Of a stretch of 64,000 nt of DNA, positions 35,011 to 48,200 are shown in pieces (within the stretch, counting starts at the first letter, position 1; every line of letters begins with the position of its first letter). The stretch spans positions 9,456,501-9,520,500 of the forward strand of contig CM034131.1 of assembly GCA_019914995.1 (NCBI GenBank). Direction: 5' to 3'. The stretch is from Acanthochlamys bracteata (Eukaryota > Streptophyta > Magnoliopsida > Pandanales > Velloziaceae). The translations under genes were made by a program, and so were the position numbers. The notes beneath the pieces were generated by a model. That model was given only the letters and a program-made list of their open reading frames with translations. It searched no databases and was not told where the DNA came from.

Positions 35011-36272
35011 GAATCTTTTTGTTTCTTCTTCTCGTTGATGAACCATGGCTGCTTATCAGAAGCTGCTTCATCAACTTTTTTTGTTGCCACGTTTCGGTTT
35101 CAGAATTGATAAGCGTTGCACTGCAGTGAAGCCAGTAGTACTTTGTGATCTTCGGAATCAGATAACATATCATTGTTATTTTGATTTTCTTGCTTTGCGT
35201 GATTTTAATTTCTTGCTTTGCATGATTACTTTAGTAGATTAAAAATATGTTTGACAATTAGAAAAATAATTTACAATTTTTAAATTTTCTTAAATAAATA
35301 TTTAACAATTTTTATGTATTTAAAATTTTAAGTCTACATAATTAAATTTTAATTAATTATTTATTTTTTAAAATGAAGTAAATTTTAGTTTTAAAATAGA
35401 ATAAAACATTTTATATTTTACATAATTAATTTTCAAAAACACTTCCAAAACTTTTTAAAAATGTTAGATAGGAAGTAAATATTATTAAATTTTGATGAAT
35501 ATTGTAAAATCTAAATTTGACAAAAAGTCAACTAAAAACGTTCGGTAAGTTTATACATAAGTTAAAAATATAAAGTAAATTTGAATTTAAAAATAAGTTT
35601 TGACAATTGAAATAATAATTCATGAATAATAAATATACTTTCTCTGAATTTTTATAATCCAAACAAGCATGAAGAGTATATATATAAATTAACAGGGATA
35701 TGTAATTAAAATTAACAAATCGGGCCAAGGCCCGTTAAGAAATTCTTTTCAAAATTTTCGATTCGACAGTTAGAACAATAAATGCTTTCGAAGGGATGCG
35801 TTTACCTTAGCTTTTCCTAAATTTTCAACAAAAAAATTTTTTAAAACTTTTCTTAAATTATAAAAATTATTATTTTATTTAGATAAAAAAAGTAAATTTT
35901 ATTTTTTAAAATAGTACAAACATATTTCGGTTTTAGAATTTTTTTTATAGGTATTATCAAACATCTTCAAAATCATCGATAAAATTACTTCAAATTTCCA
36001 AATACCCAACTATATAAGTATCAATATAAATGTATCTATATGTTTACACGCTTTATAATTTACCAATCCTGCAAACTATAATCAAACTGAATCATCCAAC
36101 CAATTTTACATAAATTCAGTGTACATGCAAAATTAACTAATTTCATCCCCAATCCCATGAGACCAAAAACAAGTCCGGGTAAGGGGTTAGAGCTATGTGC
36201 ATATGCGTATTCACAAAAATTAATTAACATAATCAACTATTTAATTATAATTTGTATGTACTTTATCTAGCT

Positions 36273-37341
36273 TCAGAGCAAGTGATCCTGATGAAGTAGA
36301 TTATAATTATGTTTATTTGCAGAAGCAACCGTGAACGTTCTACCCTCTTTATTATCTCCTCCGGCTCTGGCGATCCTCTCGCATGAAGGGCAGACAGTGA
36401 TTGCAGCAGCAGCCGGAATACTATTCTGCATGTGGGCAAACTTGAGTGCTCTTAACTCTTGCAGTTCCTTCTTCAACCTTCTGTTCTGCTCTGTTAGTGT
36501 TTCGCAGTACTTCTTCAGAATCTCCAAGTTCACTTCCGTCTGCTTCAACTTTGTCCTGCGAATTAATTCATTGATGAATTTTAATCACTATATATAACAC
36601 AAAAAAACAAATTCAACTTGATTTATTCTGCCTATACATATATTACATGCATCGGCAAGAAGAAGAATTAAAGCTACACTCAATTGTAGCTACACACAGA
36701 CCTAGCTCTTCTATTCTGAAACCAGACTTCGACTTGTCGAGGACGGAGATTCAACTGCTTCGCCATTGCTTGCTTTTGCTTCTATTCAATCAAACACAAG
36801 ATATTAATTAAGTAATCAAACCATGTAAAATTAAACAGAGATGAACCGAATTATATTGATTGTTTTAGCTAGCGCTATAATCGATTACCGTATTGAGAGC
36901 GGAGTGCTCCTTAAACTTGTCTTCCAACAAAGCAGACTGTTCTTTGGTGAGTCTGAGTTTCTTCCTAACACCAACCTGCAGTTCATCTCCATCGCCGGAA
37001 TAATTGTTATTCAACGTTGTTGTAGAAACCTTCTCAATCTTATTATCCTGTTCTTCTTCTTCTTCTTGTTCTTCTTCACTCCTTTGCCTCTTTAACGGCC
37101 CAGAACCATTAGATAACGATGAGACCGTACTGTCATGTGTCGATGACTGTCGCGCTAGAGCTCCACCACAGTCATCTGAAGGTCGACGACCTAGAGTCAG
37201 TGAAGTCTCTATAATTATTCTTGATAATGGTGACGATGAGATGTTTGTGTTATCTTCATCGTGGTGGTTGTAACCTAAGCCGAGATTGAGTTTGGTTTCA
37301 CAGATTTCTTCTTCTTCTTCTTCTCTGTTGCTTGTAGCCAT
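36273..37341 (-). CDS. HAT22: HD-Zip class II transcription factor, HAT22/HAT9-like
   Basis: Three exons, 36889-37341, 36702-36781 and 36273-36555, join in phase to give 271 residues. Near the N-terminus an acidic run precedes an EAR-type repression motif (KLNLGLG). A second acidic/Gln stretch ([10 protein letters not shown]) leads into the homeodomain ([39 protein letters not shown]) and the leucine zipper ([20 protein letters not shown]). The CPSCE motif (VCPSCERIA) near the C-terminus defines class II. The homeodomain is interrupted by two introns, at ALNT/KQKQ and within the last Arg codon, as expected in this class. Class II members are nuclear repressors in auxin, shade and organ patterning responses. 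HAT22 versus HAT9 cannot be told apart by sequence here. The choice rests on presumed shared gene order with Arabidopsis. Confidence 0.93.
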
Positions 37342-39049
37342 GGAGGTTCTGCTTCTTCTTCTTTTCCTTGTTAGTGTGTGAAGAAGAAGAAGAATAAGAA
37401 GAAGAAGAAAAGGTTTATTAATGAACTTGGAAACATTTGACTTAGTGGCTCAAATTAATTAACTTGGCCCAAAATGTCTTGCTCTCAATTTTTTTTTAAA
37501 CAACAATAATAATAAAATCTAAAATATCAAAGATTATATAATAAATTAGTTACTTAATTTATCCCTCACAGTTAATAAAACACTCTGGTAAAATAATTTT
37601 TTAAAAATAAATCTAAATATATAAAAGACTTATTAAGTAAAAGTCAATCATAAATAATAAATAAATGAAATGTCAAAAAAGAGAGAAGAATAATATTCCT
37701 ACTAAATGGAAATTGCTTTCGGTTGTTAGTGGAAGATGATAACAATTAATGGATGATATCAATCAAATTAATTTAGCATTGACTTTAAATTATTCATATA
37801 TCAATAAATAAACTTAAAGACATTAAACTAGATTTGTCTAATTAAAAGTGCAAGATTTTTTTTAAAATAATGAATAACCAACTAAGTCGTTAAACGTCTT
37901 CGTTAAGATAATAATTTTTCAACTTTATTCCCTCTCTATTGCATCATTTGATAGTGAAATTAGCTATTACATGCTTATTATTAATGTTATTATGAATATT
38001 ATTATGCGTGCGTGACACAAATTATTTATATTAATATATACTTTTGAAAAGCTAGTTTTTATGTATAATTATCATTAGTTTTTTGAAAAAAATATTTTTT
38101 TTCAGTGAATACAATTAGGAAATTTTGAAAGTGATGGAATTTATTAATTTTTACATAAATTACGAATTAATGCAGCAGTATATTTTTAGATCACGTCTCT
38201 AATTTAAGAACATATATGGTGGTTGACTGCTGTTATTACCTAGTAATCACTTAGCAAATCATTGATTTTTTTCTTAATAAATCTTGCATTAGCTAATTTT
38301 GACAGATATATAATTTAAGTTTATAACCAATAAAATAAAACTTATGGAATTGAATAAGAAAATGTGAGAATATCAACAATTTCACCCTCCACATATCATT
38401 AAAATATCTGGATAAAAAGTTATTTTTTGTGATTTAAAATAAATTCATAAAAGAATTAAAAAAGAAACAAAAACAATAAGCCACGGACACAATGAACCTG
38501 CTCGGCCGTAAGTTTTCGAAAATATTTTTCAATTTTTAAAATATTATTTTTCATACATTTTACAATATTGTATAGAATTATTAATTTTTGTAGAATTATA
38601 AAAATTTACATTCTAAAATTTTGTTTTTTAATAAATAATAAAATTTAGCTTTATATTTATTTGATACGAATAATTGAAGCAAATAGTGGTAAAATTCCAA
38701 TTATCTCATATTTTTATATTTATTTGATACGAACGTATATAATCTATAAGAATTATACAAAGTAATGGCTATGCTATACGTGTTGATCCAAATCACTAGA
38801 GGTGTTGTATAATTGGTTATTATTTTATTTCAAACTTTTAAAATACTCGATAAATTTGTTTGTCGTTGCTTTGAAATATTTTTCATTTTTTCATTTTATT
38901 TTTACATTTAATAAAATTTTTTATAAATTTTATTTAAAAATTTAAAATATAGAAATTTTGTTGTATAATCTTATAATTACTATTTTTATTTTTTAAAATA
39001 AAAAATAAACTTATTTTTTAAAATAATAAACTATTTTTTAAAACATTTT
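37342..39049. other. Intergenic DNA upstream of HAT22
   Basis: The first ~100 bases (GAA/CTT-rich) are likely leader and promoter of the HD-Zip gene. Beyond that I see only AT-rich DNA without coding signal. Confidence 0.5.
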
Positions 39050-39260
39050 ACTTTACTTATGAAATAGAATTTCTTTAGAATAAAAGATATTTTATTTTTT
39101 AAAAAATAAATTCTATTATTTTATTTTAAAATAATAAAAATTAAAAAAAATCTCACTAAATAATTTTTTTTATTTTTTTAACATTTTAAATAAATTATTA
39201 AATATTTATAAAAATATTAAAAATATAATATTAAAAATTAAAAATTAATTTCGAAGTAAG
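39050..39260. repeat. Copy of an AT-rich MITE-like family
   Basis: It contains AAAAAATCTCACTAAATAAT and the adjacent family blocks in the usual order, and ends just before the Tourist-like MITE at 39270. Confidence 0.55.
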
Positions 39261-39269
39261 CAATGCTAA

Positions 39270-39510
39270 GGGCGTGTTTACCAACACCCCTAAACTTCAC
39301 TTCCTTTAAACTCAAATTTCACATAAATACATATAAAAATTAAAATAAATTTTTTTTATCAATAAAATTTTTTTTAAAATTCAAATTTGAAACTTACTAA
39401 AAATATACAATTAATATAAAATTTTATTTTTTATTAAATATTTTTTATTTTTTATTTTATTTTTTAAATTTACTTTCTAAAAACTCCACTTTACATCGGT
39501 AAACACGCCC
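39270..39510. mobile_element. Tourist-like (PIF/Harbinger) MITE
   Basis: This 241-bp element has ends GGGCGTGTTTACC and GGTAAACACGCCC, a perfect 13-bp terminal inverted repeat. It is flanked by TAA on both sides (39267-39269 and 39511-39513), the 3-bp target duplication typical of PIF/Harbinger. The interior is AT-rich and non-coding. Confidence 0.88.
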
Positions 39511-41396
39511 TAAACACGTACTCGCTGATTATTAAACAGTCCGTAAATTTAGCTGAGAACTAATGGGCCTCCACAGTAAGCCTACCAGCCCATGAGATGA
39601 TCAAAACAAACTATCAAGCTGAGCCTCGTGCTCAAATTTTTGTGCTTTTAAAATAAAATTACTTTAAAGTATTATAAACGGTTGTAAAATTTTTATTATA
39701 AAAGCAACTTTATACTGAAAAATATTTGGATAAATTATTATTGTACTTAAAGCTGAATGAAGTGTTTGACTAAACTTATATTTATTTATATATGAAGTAT
39801 ATAATGACTGAAATGATCTATTAATATATTATCAAATTTATAATTCTTTGTTAAATGTTATTTACTTTTTAAATTTAATATTTTTATTATATAATAATTG
39901 TATAAATACTTGATATTAATATTTATAAATTTATTAGCATATTATATTTTAGTATAAATCAATAATTAAATTAAATAATATCTATTATAAAATTGTTATA
40001 TGAATTTATTGATTTCAAATAATATTTTATCTAATGATTAAACGTTTCTTATATTTTCTTATATGAAAATAGCTTATATTAAATTTTTCGAATAATATTT
40101 ATGACTTTTAACCTTCATTATAACATCATGAATCTTAAAATTTCAAATCAATACTTTGAGTACATATACTTTGAAACGAACTCTAAATACACAAACTAAA
40201 TTGAATATTTAATGACAACCTCTAGAACAATGCACTATGGATCAAATTTAAAGCAGTAATTCTCATTCAAATATTATCCATACAAATATACGGAAAATTT
40301 TTTAAAAGCATCTTTAATTTACAACTGAAAAGTCTAAATAACTCAAACAAAATTTCTTAGATTCTCCCTATTTCTTAAGTGTTGGGAAGTGGCATGGGAT
40401 GGTTTTCTCCTTAAATTTTACACAATAATGTAAAAGAGATCCTTACTGCATAACCAAATTAATAACAAGTGTGGAACTATAGATTATCATCAAGCTAGAT
40501 TCTATAGAAAGCAAATTAATGAAAATGGGGGCTCATGATATTTATGCCTTCACAAGCTTTGAGAAGTTGTGAACATAACTAATCCTTGGACAAAGTAATC
40601 TTGCCATCATGGTTCTGGCTCTCTCTTCTAATGGCTAGAACCATAAGAAAAACTAAAAAAAGCTTAGCAATTAACACTACTCATACAGTATGGGAACTCA
40701 TGCTACATATAACATGCATTTGCATATCATACAATATAAGAAAACCATTAATATAAGTTCAATTCAAAATTTTCAGGCCCGCACCAGGCAACAGAAAGTT
40801 GCTTGAATATATCTAAATGAACAACTGGAGAGGTTCTAGTTAGTATCCATTTCAACACAAACTAAAACTTCCATATTAGTTAGTAGCATTAAAATTTTCA
40901 ACACAAGCTGGAATGCAACAATCTATCACATGCATAGCATTCAAACACTATACACAATGCAAAACCATCATAAACTTACATCTGCAAGCTAGGTCACCCT
41001 AGCTAACATCCATTTCAACACAAAAAAATAATAAGAGAAAAACTTTCAAATCAGTGAATAGCTATTCTGTTTGCGGTGTAAACAAACAAAGCAGGTAAGA
41101 CTTAATCCATATATATTAATTCAAGCTATAATGATTCATTTAGTAAAGTAGGAGATTTGCAAATCATATGTCCACTATTATATACATGTACAATAAAATT
41201 AACCCTGATTTTCTCATCAAAGTAGAAATTCCTCAAATCAAATTATAGCTCAATAAGAGATCACGAATAAAAGGAACAATTACGTACTGGAAAATCACTA
41301 GTTATGCATCAATCATTAACACTAGTTAATGAAAACACAAGCAAACCTTTACTTCCAAAAATTTACTGTCCTACTGAGTTGAATCTGTGAACTTAC
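39511..41396. other. Intergenic DNA
   Basis: AT-rich to about 40350, then of more balanced composition. The later exons expected of the SmE relic were looked for here on the minus strand and not found. No gene is supported. Confidence 0.45.
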
Positions 41397-41731
41397 AATG
41401 ATGCGGCCTTAGATCATCAAATCCTTCTATTCAAACAATAAAATCTGAATGTGCGCTTTCTGCAAAAAAAAAAAAAAGAAGAAAAGAAACAAAAAGAAAC
41501 GAAAACAGAAGAAGCTTCAAACTTTAAACCAGAAAATGAAATCAAAATGAATGATATCATCAATACTTACACTTAATCTGAATGAGATTCTGCGAGAGAA
41601 TTTAAGAAAAATGAACAAAATAAAATTAATACCGATTAACAAAATCAAACATTAGAGTTTTGTAACTTGAGAAGAAACAGAGAGCTTACAATTGGTGCTG
41701 CCATGATTCTCTTAAGCTTCGTTGAAGCCAT
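41397..41731 (-). pseudogene. Pseudogene of spliceosomal protein SmE, introns retained
   Basis: On the minus strand the ATG at 41731 opens MASTKLKRIMAAPI (41690-41731), followed by a GTAAGC donor. This matches the SmE start (MASTKVQRIMTQPI from memory). After an intron-like gap and a CAG, 41571-41589 gives NLIQIK, apparently a shortened remnant of NLIFRFLQ. A third piece (41397-41459) reads KAHIQILLFE, then KDLMI and GRII separated by stop codons TAG and TAA. It corresponds to SKARIQIWLFEQKDLRIEGRII and ends at a GTAAGT donor. The Sm2 half was not found. Retained splice sites show a duplicated genomic copy, not a retrocopy. Intact SmE is part of the Sm ring on U1, U2, U4 and U5 snRNAs. Confidence 0.8.
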
Positions 41732-41846
41732 GGTCGAAAAAATCGAAGCTTTTCCCTTCGTCGGAAGTTGTCGAAGATAAATTAAAATCCCTAGAAATCA
41801 AATACTAGAACTTTGTAACTTGAGAAGAATTTATAATAGCCAAAGG

Positions 41847-42110
41847 GGCCCGATGCACCAGCGAACGGAGTTTTACCAAACTGATGGCAGCAGGATGAAC
41901 GACAGCGAATGAAGGATGCCGGAGGAAAAGAAACGACAAGATCAACACAGATTTAGAGTTTCGGCCGATATAGAATTTGCGGCCCGACGTACTAGCGATG
42001 CTGGTTATACCAAATTGACGGCAGTAAGATGAACGATAGCGAATAAGAATGCCGGAGAAAAAATATAACAGGATCGGCATCGGAATTTAGAGAATGATCC
42101 CCGCCGGAGA
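41847..42110. repeat. Two-copy tandem repeat upstream of the SmE relic
   Basis: Two units about 134 bp apart start at 41847 and 41981. Each has GGCCCGA, then CCAAA(C/T)TGA(T/C)GGCAG, GATGAACGA(C/T)AGCGAAT and ATGCCGGAG. They differ by scattered substitutions and small gaps. The unit lies in what would be the 5' region of the SmE copy. Confidence 0.75.
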
Positions 42111-42239
42111 ATGAGCGATCGACAGCGATAGCGAGAGCGAACGGGAGGAGATAAGGAAATGAAATGAGAATAATGAAAATAAATCTGGTTGAAATACATA
42201 TAACATTGTAATTGTGCACGCATCCAAACGCTTGAATTA

Positions 42240-42300
42240 CTATTTTGTGCTTTTTTCGAGCTTTAAGCCCGAAAAAAGCATAACCAAACAGGGCCTCAGT
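42240..42300. repeat. Possible terminal repeat of a DNA transposon
   Basis: The minus strand begins GAGGCCCTGTTTGGTTATGC, a sequence style common at ends of plant DNA transposons. A short hairpin follows (CTTTTTTCGGGCTT / GAGCTTTAAGCCCGAAAAAAGC). I found no matching opposite end, so the element is undefined. Confidence 0.35.
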
Positions 42301-43107
42301 ATTCGTCACTAGAGTGGGTTATTGGGATTGCTTAACAAAAATTATTTTTAATAAAAAAAATTGTGAGATATTTGAGAAAACTATTTTGTTTTTTAGTTTA
42401 ATAAATTACAGAAAGTATGATTTTGTAAGGTCTTTCAACAGAAATTTCAAAACAAAATCTATAATATTGTATAAAATATTTGGAAAAATAAAAAACTATA
42501 AAAATTATAGAAAAAAATTTATAAGTAATACATAAATGGGCCGTGATCTTCTATAGTTCTACTTGTGGGTTGACAGTTCAGTGTACAAGAAGAAGAAGAT
42601 TTATATTTCTTAACACAAAATGGAAGTGATGCAACCGGTGAATTAACACGATGGCTGAAAAACTATAATGTGAATTTAGGTCGGTGCGTGTTTTATTTGA
42701 AATAAATTCTTTTTTTAATAGAGTTTAAAAATAAAATTAAATATTTAATAAAAAATATGTTTATATTTATATTTATATATAAGTAAATTTTAAAATTAAA
42801 TTTTAAAAATAAAAAATGTTAGAAATAATTTATTTTGTATTAAAAATAATTTTATAAAAAGTGAATTTTTTGGATTGATAAACAGCTCTTCGGATGCATT
42901 TATCTACAATACAAATCCTATTTTTTTTAAACTTATTTTTTATAAATAATAAAATATTAAAATTTTTTATTAAAATTTTTTTCTTCAAAATTCAATTTCA
43001 AATTCAGGAATAATAATAATAATAATAACAACAATAATAATTTAATATAAAATTTATTTTAATTAAATATTTAATTTAATTTTTTAAATTTATTTTTAAA
43101 AAAATAT
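42301..43107. other. AT-rich intergenic DNA next to the Copia-like element
   Basis: No coding signal. The last part carries an (AAT)n-type simple repeat near 43010-43042 and ends with AATAT, the left target duplication of the following element. Confidence 0.5.
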
Positions 43108-45267
43108 TATTGATAAAATCTGCACAACCAATTCAAGAGGGGAGGGATGAATTGAGTTGGTAGCTATAAGAATTTAATACAATATTGCTAACTGAGCAGA
43201 TCCTGATTTTTTATAAAATAGCAGAATTATAGTCGATTGAACGTAAACAGAATCTCTTTGTTTAACGTCTCTGTTTATCAAATGAAAATAATATAAGAAA
43301 ATCATTCAACACACAAACACACAAGATTTACGTGGTTCGGCAAATAAATTTGCCTACGTCTACGTTCACTCTTTATCAAACGTGAATTTCACTAATCCTT
43401 ATCAAGTTGCTATAATACCAAGGTAATGTGTTTAGCCAAACACCATTGCTTTAACCGGTTCTCTCTTCAAGATGAACCACCGACAGCCTACTAGACTCAC
43501 AAGTCTCTCCGGCTGCTAAGACACAAACCTTAGCCAAGGCCTTGTGGGAATTATGTAGCTTCTTACAAGAATAGCACAACCTAGAAGGCTTAGCCAAGCT
43601 CTTCTCACGAATGTGTTTGTTACAAATAATTTTAAAGCACAGGATCTCCCTCACTAGATTAAATTTAAGCTTAGTAAAGTAAGGAGAGGATCAAAGGAAT
43701 GCACAAAATGTATTTTGGTAAGGCTCGGCAGTGAGTTGAAGTGAGTAAGTTTTCTTTTTCTTTTCTTCTGGTTCACTTCCCTACTCTCTTGTTCTGTTTT
43801 TCTCCTCTTTATATTTTTCTTCTTCTCTTCGCAGCATGGAGTGATTCGGATCTTCAAACAGTAGGAAATTCTTTCTGTTGTCTCCCTCATGCGTCTATTA
43901 CAGTGTTATCAACTTGGTCTTCTATGCCACCGCCGTTTGAGATTCCATCAGGTACGTTTCAACGGTTGGATTTTTTATGGAAATAAATATAATATCATTA
44001 GATATTCCAGCTAGCATTTTAAATCTCAACTGCTTATACTGATATGGCTTGATTTGATCTTCCTTTTGTAGCATTAAATGGGCTTGTGGGTGATTTCAAT
44101 TTCTCTCGCGTGTGCTCCCCTTCTTTGTCTATTGTACAATTTCTTTACTCTTTCTGGTGGCCCTTACTATGAAGACGATGAACCAATATGATAACTGGAA
44201 TACATCAAGCTCAAATTCAAATTTTTCTTCTGAATTCATAGATCAGCCATGTGAGGTTCCCATCGGATGTTCATCGGCTCTAAGATGGCTTTGCATCAAT
44301 TTGATTGTTGTGACCGTAATATATAAATCTGTTTTCTAGTGACGAATGCTAGTGATTTGAAGTGTATTATCATCTGAATGTTCTAGTAAAATCAACTCTA
44401 ATATGCACTGAAAGAATGCTTGGATTTCATCTTGTGAATCTTGTAAGAAAGCTCTACATGGAGTGTTCTTCTGTCAACTTCATTTATTTGGATCATTTTG
44501 TATAGTTGCTCCATATAGTAGATTATTGTGATGTATCGTCATAGCACTATGGTGGATCAAGTATATGTATACTCCTTGTAACTAGATCCTTGGCTTTTAA
44601 TGAAAATCGAGATTCAATTCTGAATTCTGGTATGCTGACAGTGATTCTGATAGTACATTTGCACTATATTCTTGACCTTCACTTGTTGCAATTTTCTATT
44701 GTATTTGATGTGGAATGGTAGTGGATATAATGTTCAATATGTCCTCAAAATTTGGCTTCAAATGAATGAGAAAATCTTGATCAAACTTAATCTGAAAGTT
44801 GACTCCAATGTTGTCTGATTTTATGCAATGTATGTTTTCTTAATTTCTTCCAATCTTCTACAAATTTTCCAAAGCTGTGTAGATCATAATTTGATGAACT
44901 CTTTAGCCAAGCTTGTTCTGTGCATGTTGTTCTAGCTTTGGTAAAAATATCTTGCTCAAGCTGAATTTACATTACGATCGAATCTGCCTCTGAAATCTAT
45001 AACTTGATCATTTTCACTCGATTCAGGATCACCAGTAATCTAGTCGGTTGTTCTTGTGAGACTTCTCTGTTCTGCTCTCTGTTCTGCTGTCCAACACTTA
45101 ATTGATTTTCGTCTTGCGCCCGAAGTAGAGTCTCTTATAAAGCAGCTGGCTGGAAGAATTTATACTTTCAATTCTGCATAGCTTAGTTTGAATCATTAGT
45201 CCACCTAACTCATAAACTATAATTCTTAATATTTGTTATCATCAAAATCATCTTGAGAATTCCAACA
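43108..45267 (-). repeat. 3' LTR of the Copia-like element
   Basis: The 2160-bp repeat matches 50214-52352 nearly base for base. Read on the minus strand it begins TGTTGGAATTCTCAAGATGA and ends in GATTTTATCAATA at the outer boundary. LTRs of this length are unusual for Copia. Short open frames within it have no recognisable domain. Confidence 0.93.
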
Positions 45268-48200
45268 ATCTCCCCCTTTTTGATAATGACAAAATAAATT
45301 AAGAATTATTGGTTTATGATTTAACAAATCATAGTGATGCTCAAAACAAAAACATGCTTTTGTTACCTGAGAAAGGTGTAAGAATTCTTTTGATTCTTTT
45401 TGAATAAATTCTCCCATTTACTGAATGCATTATTAACACTTTCACTTTCCTGTACACAATAATTATTTCTTCTCTCCCTCTTTTTGTCATCACAAAAAGA
45501 GTGGGAGGTTATCGAGCAATTATCAATATTTAGAAAGATCATAATTGAGATAAATGCTCATGAAAAACTTATGAAGTATATATTCATGATGCATAAGGAA
45601 TATATTCATATAATCCAAGAAACAACACGCATATATATTTTATTTTGATTTATCTTTAGTGACATTAACTGAGGAGGATATATCTCACCATACTTTACTG
45701 ATGGAGGCTTCTCTCTCGTTCATGCTTGAAAGGAACTTATTAAATTTCTCCCCCCTTTCAAATATAATGCATGCTTTACCTCCTACAATATCTTTGTAGA
45801 TGGATAGACTTGTGCTTGCATTGATGTGGCATAGTGAGAATAGCTCCTGGCTGTTCAGAAGATTTAACAGAAAGTTGTTTCTCCTCTGTTTAAGATCCAG
45901 CTAGCTATTTTGCGACTGTTTTTTTATAGAGAAATATTTTCTCACTGTCTTCATCTAAACTGCATTACTTATTTGTACCTTACTGTTTTACTTGATAAAG
46001 AGAATTTCTTTGTAATATATGTCAATTAATCCATGCTGCAGTTATCAACCATTTGATTTTGGATCGATAGAAAATTTTCTAGCAAGTTCAGTAACCTATT
46101 TTCAGAAAGTTCTTTCTTGTAAAAGATGACACTTTGCTACCAGTAAGAAAAGTGTTGCATGTCCCCGTTTGCACCGAATAGGTCCTGCAAAATATATGAC
46201 TTGCAGAAAAAGAATATCTCATGTAAGTTATATCTTCTTTTACTAAGACATTTGCACTTCTCCCCTTAATAGTTGCTTTCATTCTACAAAGGCATAATCT
46301 TCTTATTGTTGATGTAGTTAGCAAACCTCTCATCTCAATAAGAAACCTGCGTATGGTAAAATTAGTATAGAAACTTTTTCAGCATGTAAGTGTTAACTCC
46401 CGCAGAGTGCTTTGCTTCCTCATTTTGCCATATTCTCATATCATTCTCAAAGAGTAATGTTAAATTCCGTCACAAATATTTAAAGAGATAAATCCAAATT
46501 AATAGCAGATTTGTATTTTTGGGGTTGCAATGTTGACATTAGTTTTGCTCATATCAATTATTTTCCTCATGTGATATTTAGTAGCATATATGTGCTAGTT
46601 AGGAGTTTTGAAAACATCCTACACAATCATGTCAGTAATCATTAGGTACCATATTGTTTTGAATAGAGCAATAAAGAGCATACTACTTTAATAATTATAG
46701 TATAAATAGATTTCAATTAAGCACACATAAATTAAGCAAATTTTAACAAACAATTCTATCAAGAATTAAATTCCAGCAATATTTCAATAAGATGTATCAT
46801 TTACTTCAACACTAGCACTTCATCAAAGTTTTGAAGATTATTGAAATCAATATACCGTAAAGAGACTTACCTTTGCCTCACTGTGATTTTATAAGAAAAA
46901 ACTTACCTCTTTGCTGTGCAAATTTCTTTAGGTCTTTTATCATTAGTTGGCGTTGTAGTTCTCTTATTAATCGCATGCTTACTAGACGATGTAATATTTG
47001 TATTTCTGCAAATTTGCTTGCCATTGATTGTATTGCTGTAAGGTGCTTGCTATTTGTTATGGAACCAATGTCTCTTCTTCTGAATGCACCCTTTCTCAAT
47101 TTTTAAAAGTTTGTCTCAACTCTTTTGCTTTTGCATCGATTAGCTAAGATCTGCAAAGTATATGTTAGTCAATAATATTTCATCGAAACATGATTAGTGG
47201 ATACTTTTTAGAGCAAGTAGATGCTGAAATTCAGAATATCATAGATGTATGGTGATTCCTGCATGAGGATAAGTTAGTATAAAATCATCTCCAGTAATTT
47301 TCTGAACCAAGTATTATCTCAGTAGATATCCTTCATATCCATATTTTCTTCTTCATCATATATTCAATTATTAAACTTTTTCTTTACTTGAGAACAGAAG
47401 CCGACAAATATGGCATTTATAATGGTTCCTGCAAAGGGCGTCAATGTGCTAACAGTAAGATGAACAACAAAACCTTCATTAGTATTACATGATGTAAATC
47501 TTAAAATGGTTAATTAGTTTTCAAGGAGAAATATATTTTACAAAACATAATACTCTTATTTCAGAAAATTCATTAAGTTTTCAGTAACACATTAGAAACT
47601 GCATTTGTAACTGATTTGAAAACAAACCATTAATTAAACATACTTTTCAAAAGTAATGAATTCATAAAAATTTATACTAGCAAATAAAGTATGTTTGTAA
47701 AATCTTTTTGCAATATCAAAAATTGTTTTGAAAAATTCATTCGCACTCCAAAAGCAACTATGCATCAATAATAAAAGGCCATGAGATCTTGACATATCTC
47801 AAAAATTAATATAAGGGCAATGTACTTATCTCTTGATAAAAAAAAATTGATAATAAATGTATAGGTTACCTATTGATAGCTTCTCATGAAGATTACTAGA
47901 TCTATACTTGAATACAAATGATACAATTTGAAAAGACTCATTGCATTTCAGAGGTTTCAACAGAAAGTTGTTAATATTCTGTTCAGATTGCAATTGGCTA
48001 TTCATCTGCTGAAATTTACATTTCTTCACTATTTTTAAATAAAACTGTAAAACATCTCTCATGCAGGCAAAGTAGGGATTTTCAGATTTGATCTTTATTT
48101 CAATTAGATCTTTGATAAAAATAAATCTACAAGATTTGGAAAGGATTTTTGAATTATAGTATCTAAATCTCTATACCATAGCTATCCACTTTTCTTTATA

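Larger units (their letters stand above)
29331..36272. other. Long non-coding stretch between KNOX and HAT22
   Basis: Mostly AT-rich, with MITE-like copies at 29545-29775, 32850-33110 and 34845-35010. The part from 30750 to 32350 is noticeably less AT-rich and includes a short hairpin and a TAGGGTTTA (telo-box-like) motif near 31080. It has only short open frames without domains and could be a promoter or non-coding transcript. A small frame at 35045-35242 is unrecognised. Confidence 0.45.

Noticed and set aside
35045-35242. Frame starting MAAYQKLLHQLF
   Set aside because: Good ATG context but no recognised family, and it is flanked by MITE-like DNA. Kept only as a note.
40540-40680. Possible SmE 3' exon on the minus strand
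   Set aside because: The readable peptide near 40600 (GKITLSKD) does not match the expected SmE end, so the relic was not extended.
46873-47106. Short frame in the internal region of the Copia-like element
   Set aside because: No retroelement or host domain. It lies in the non-coding internal part.
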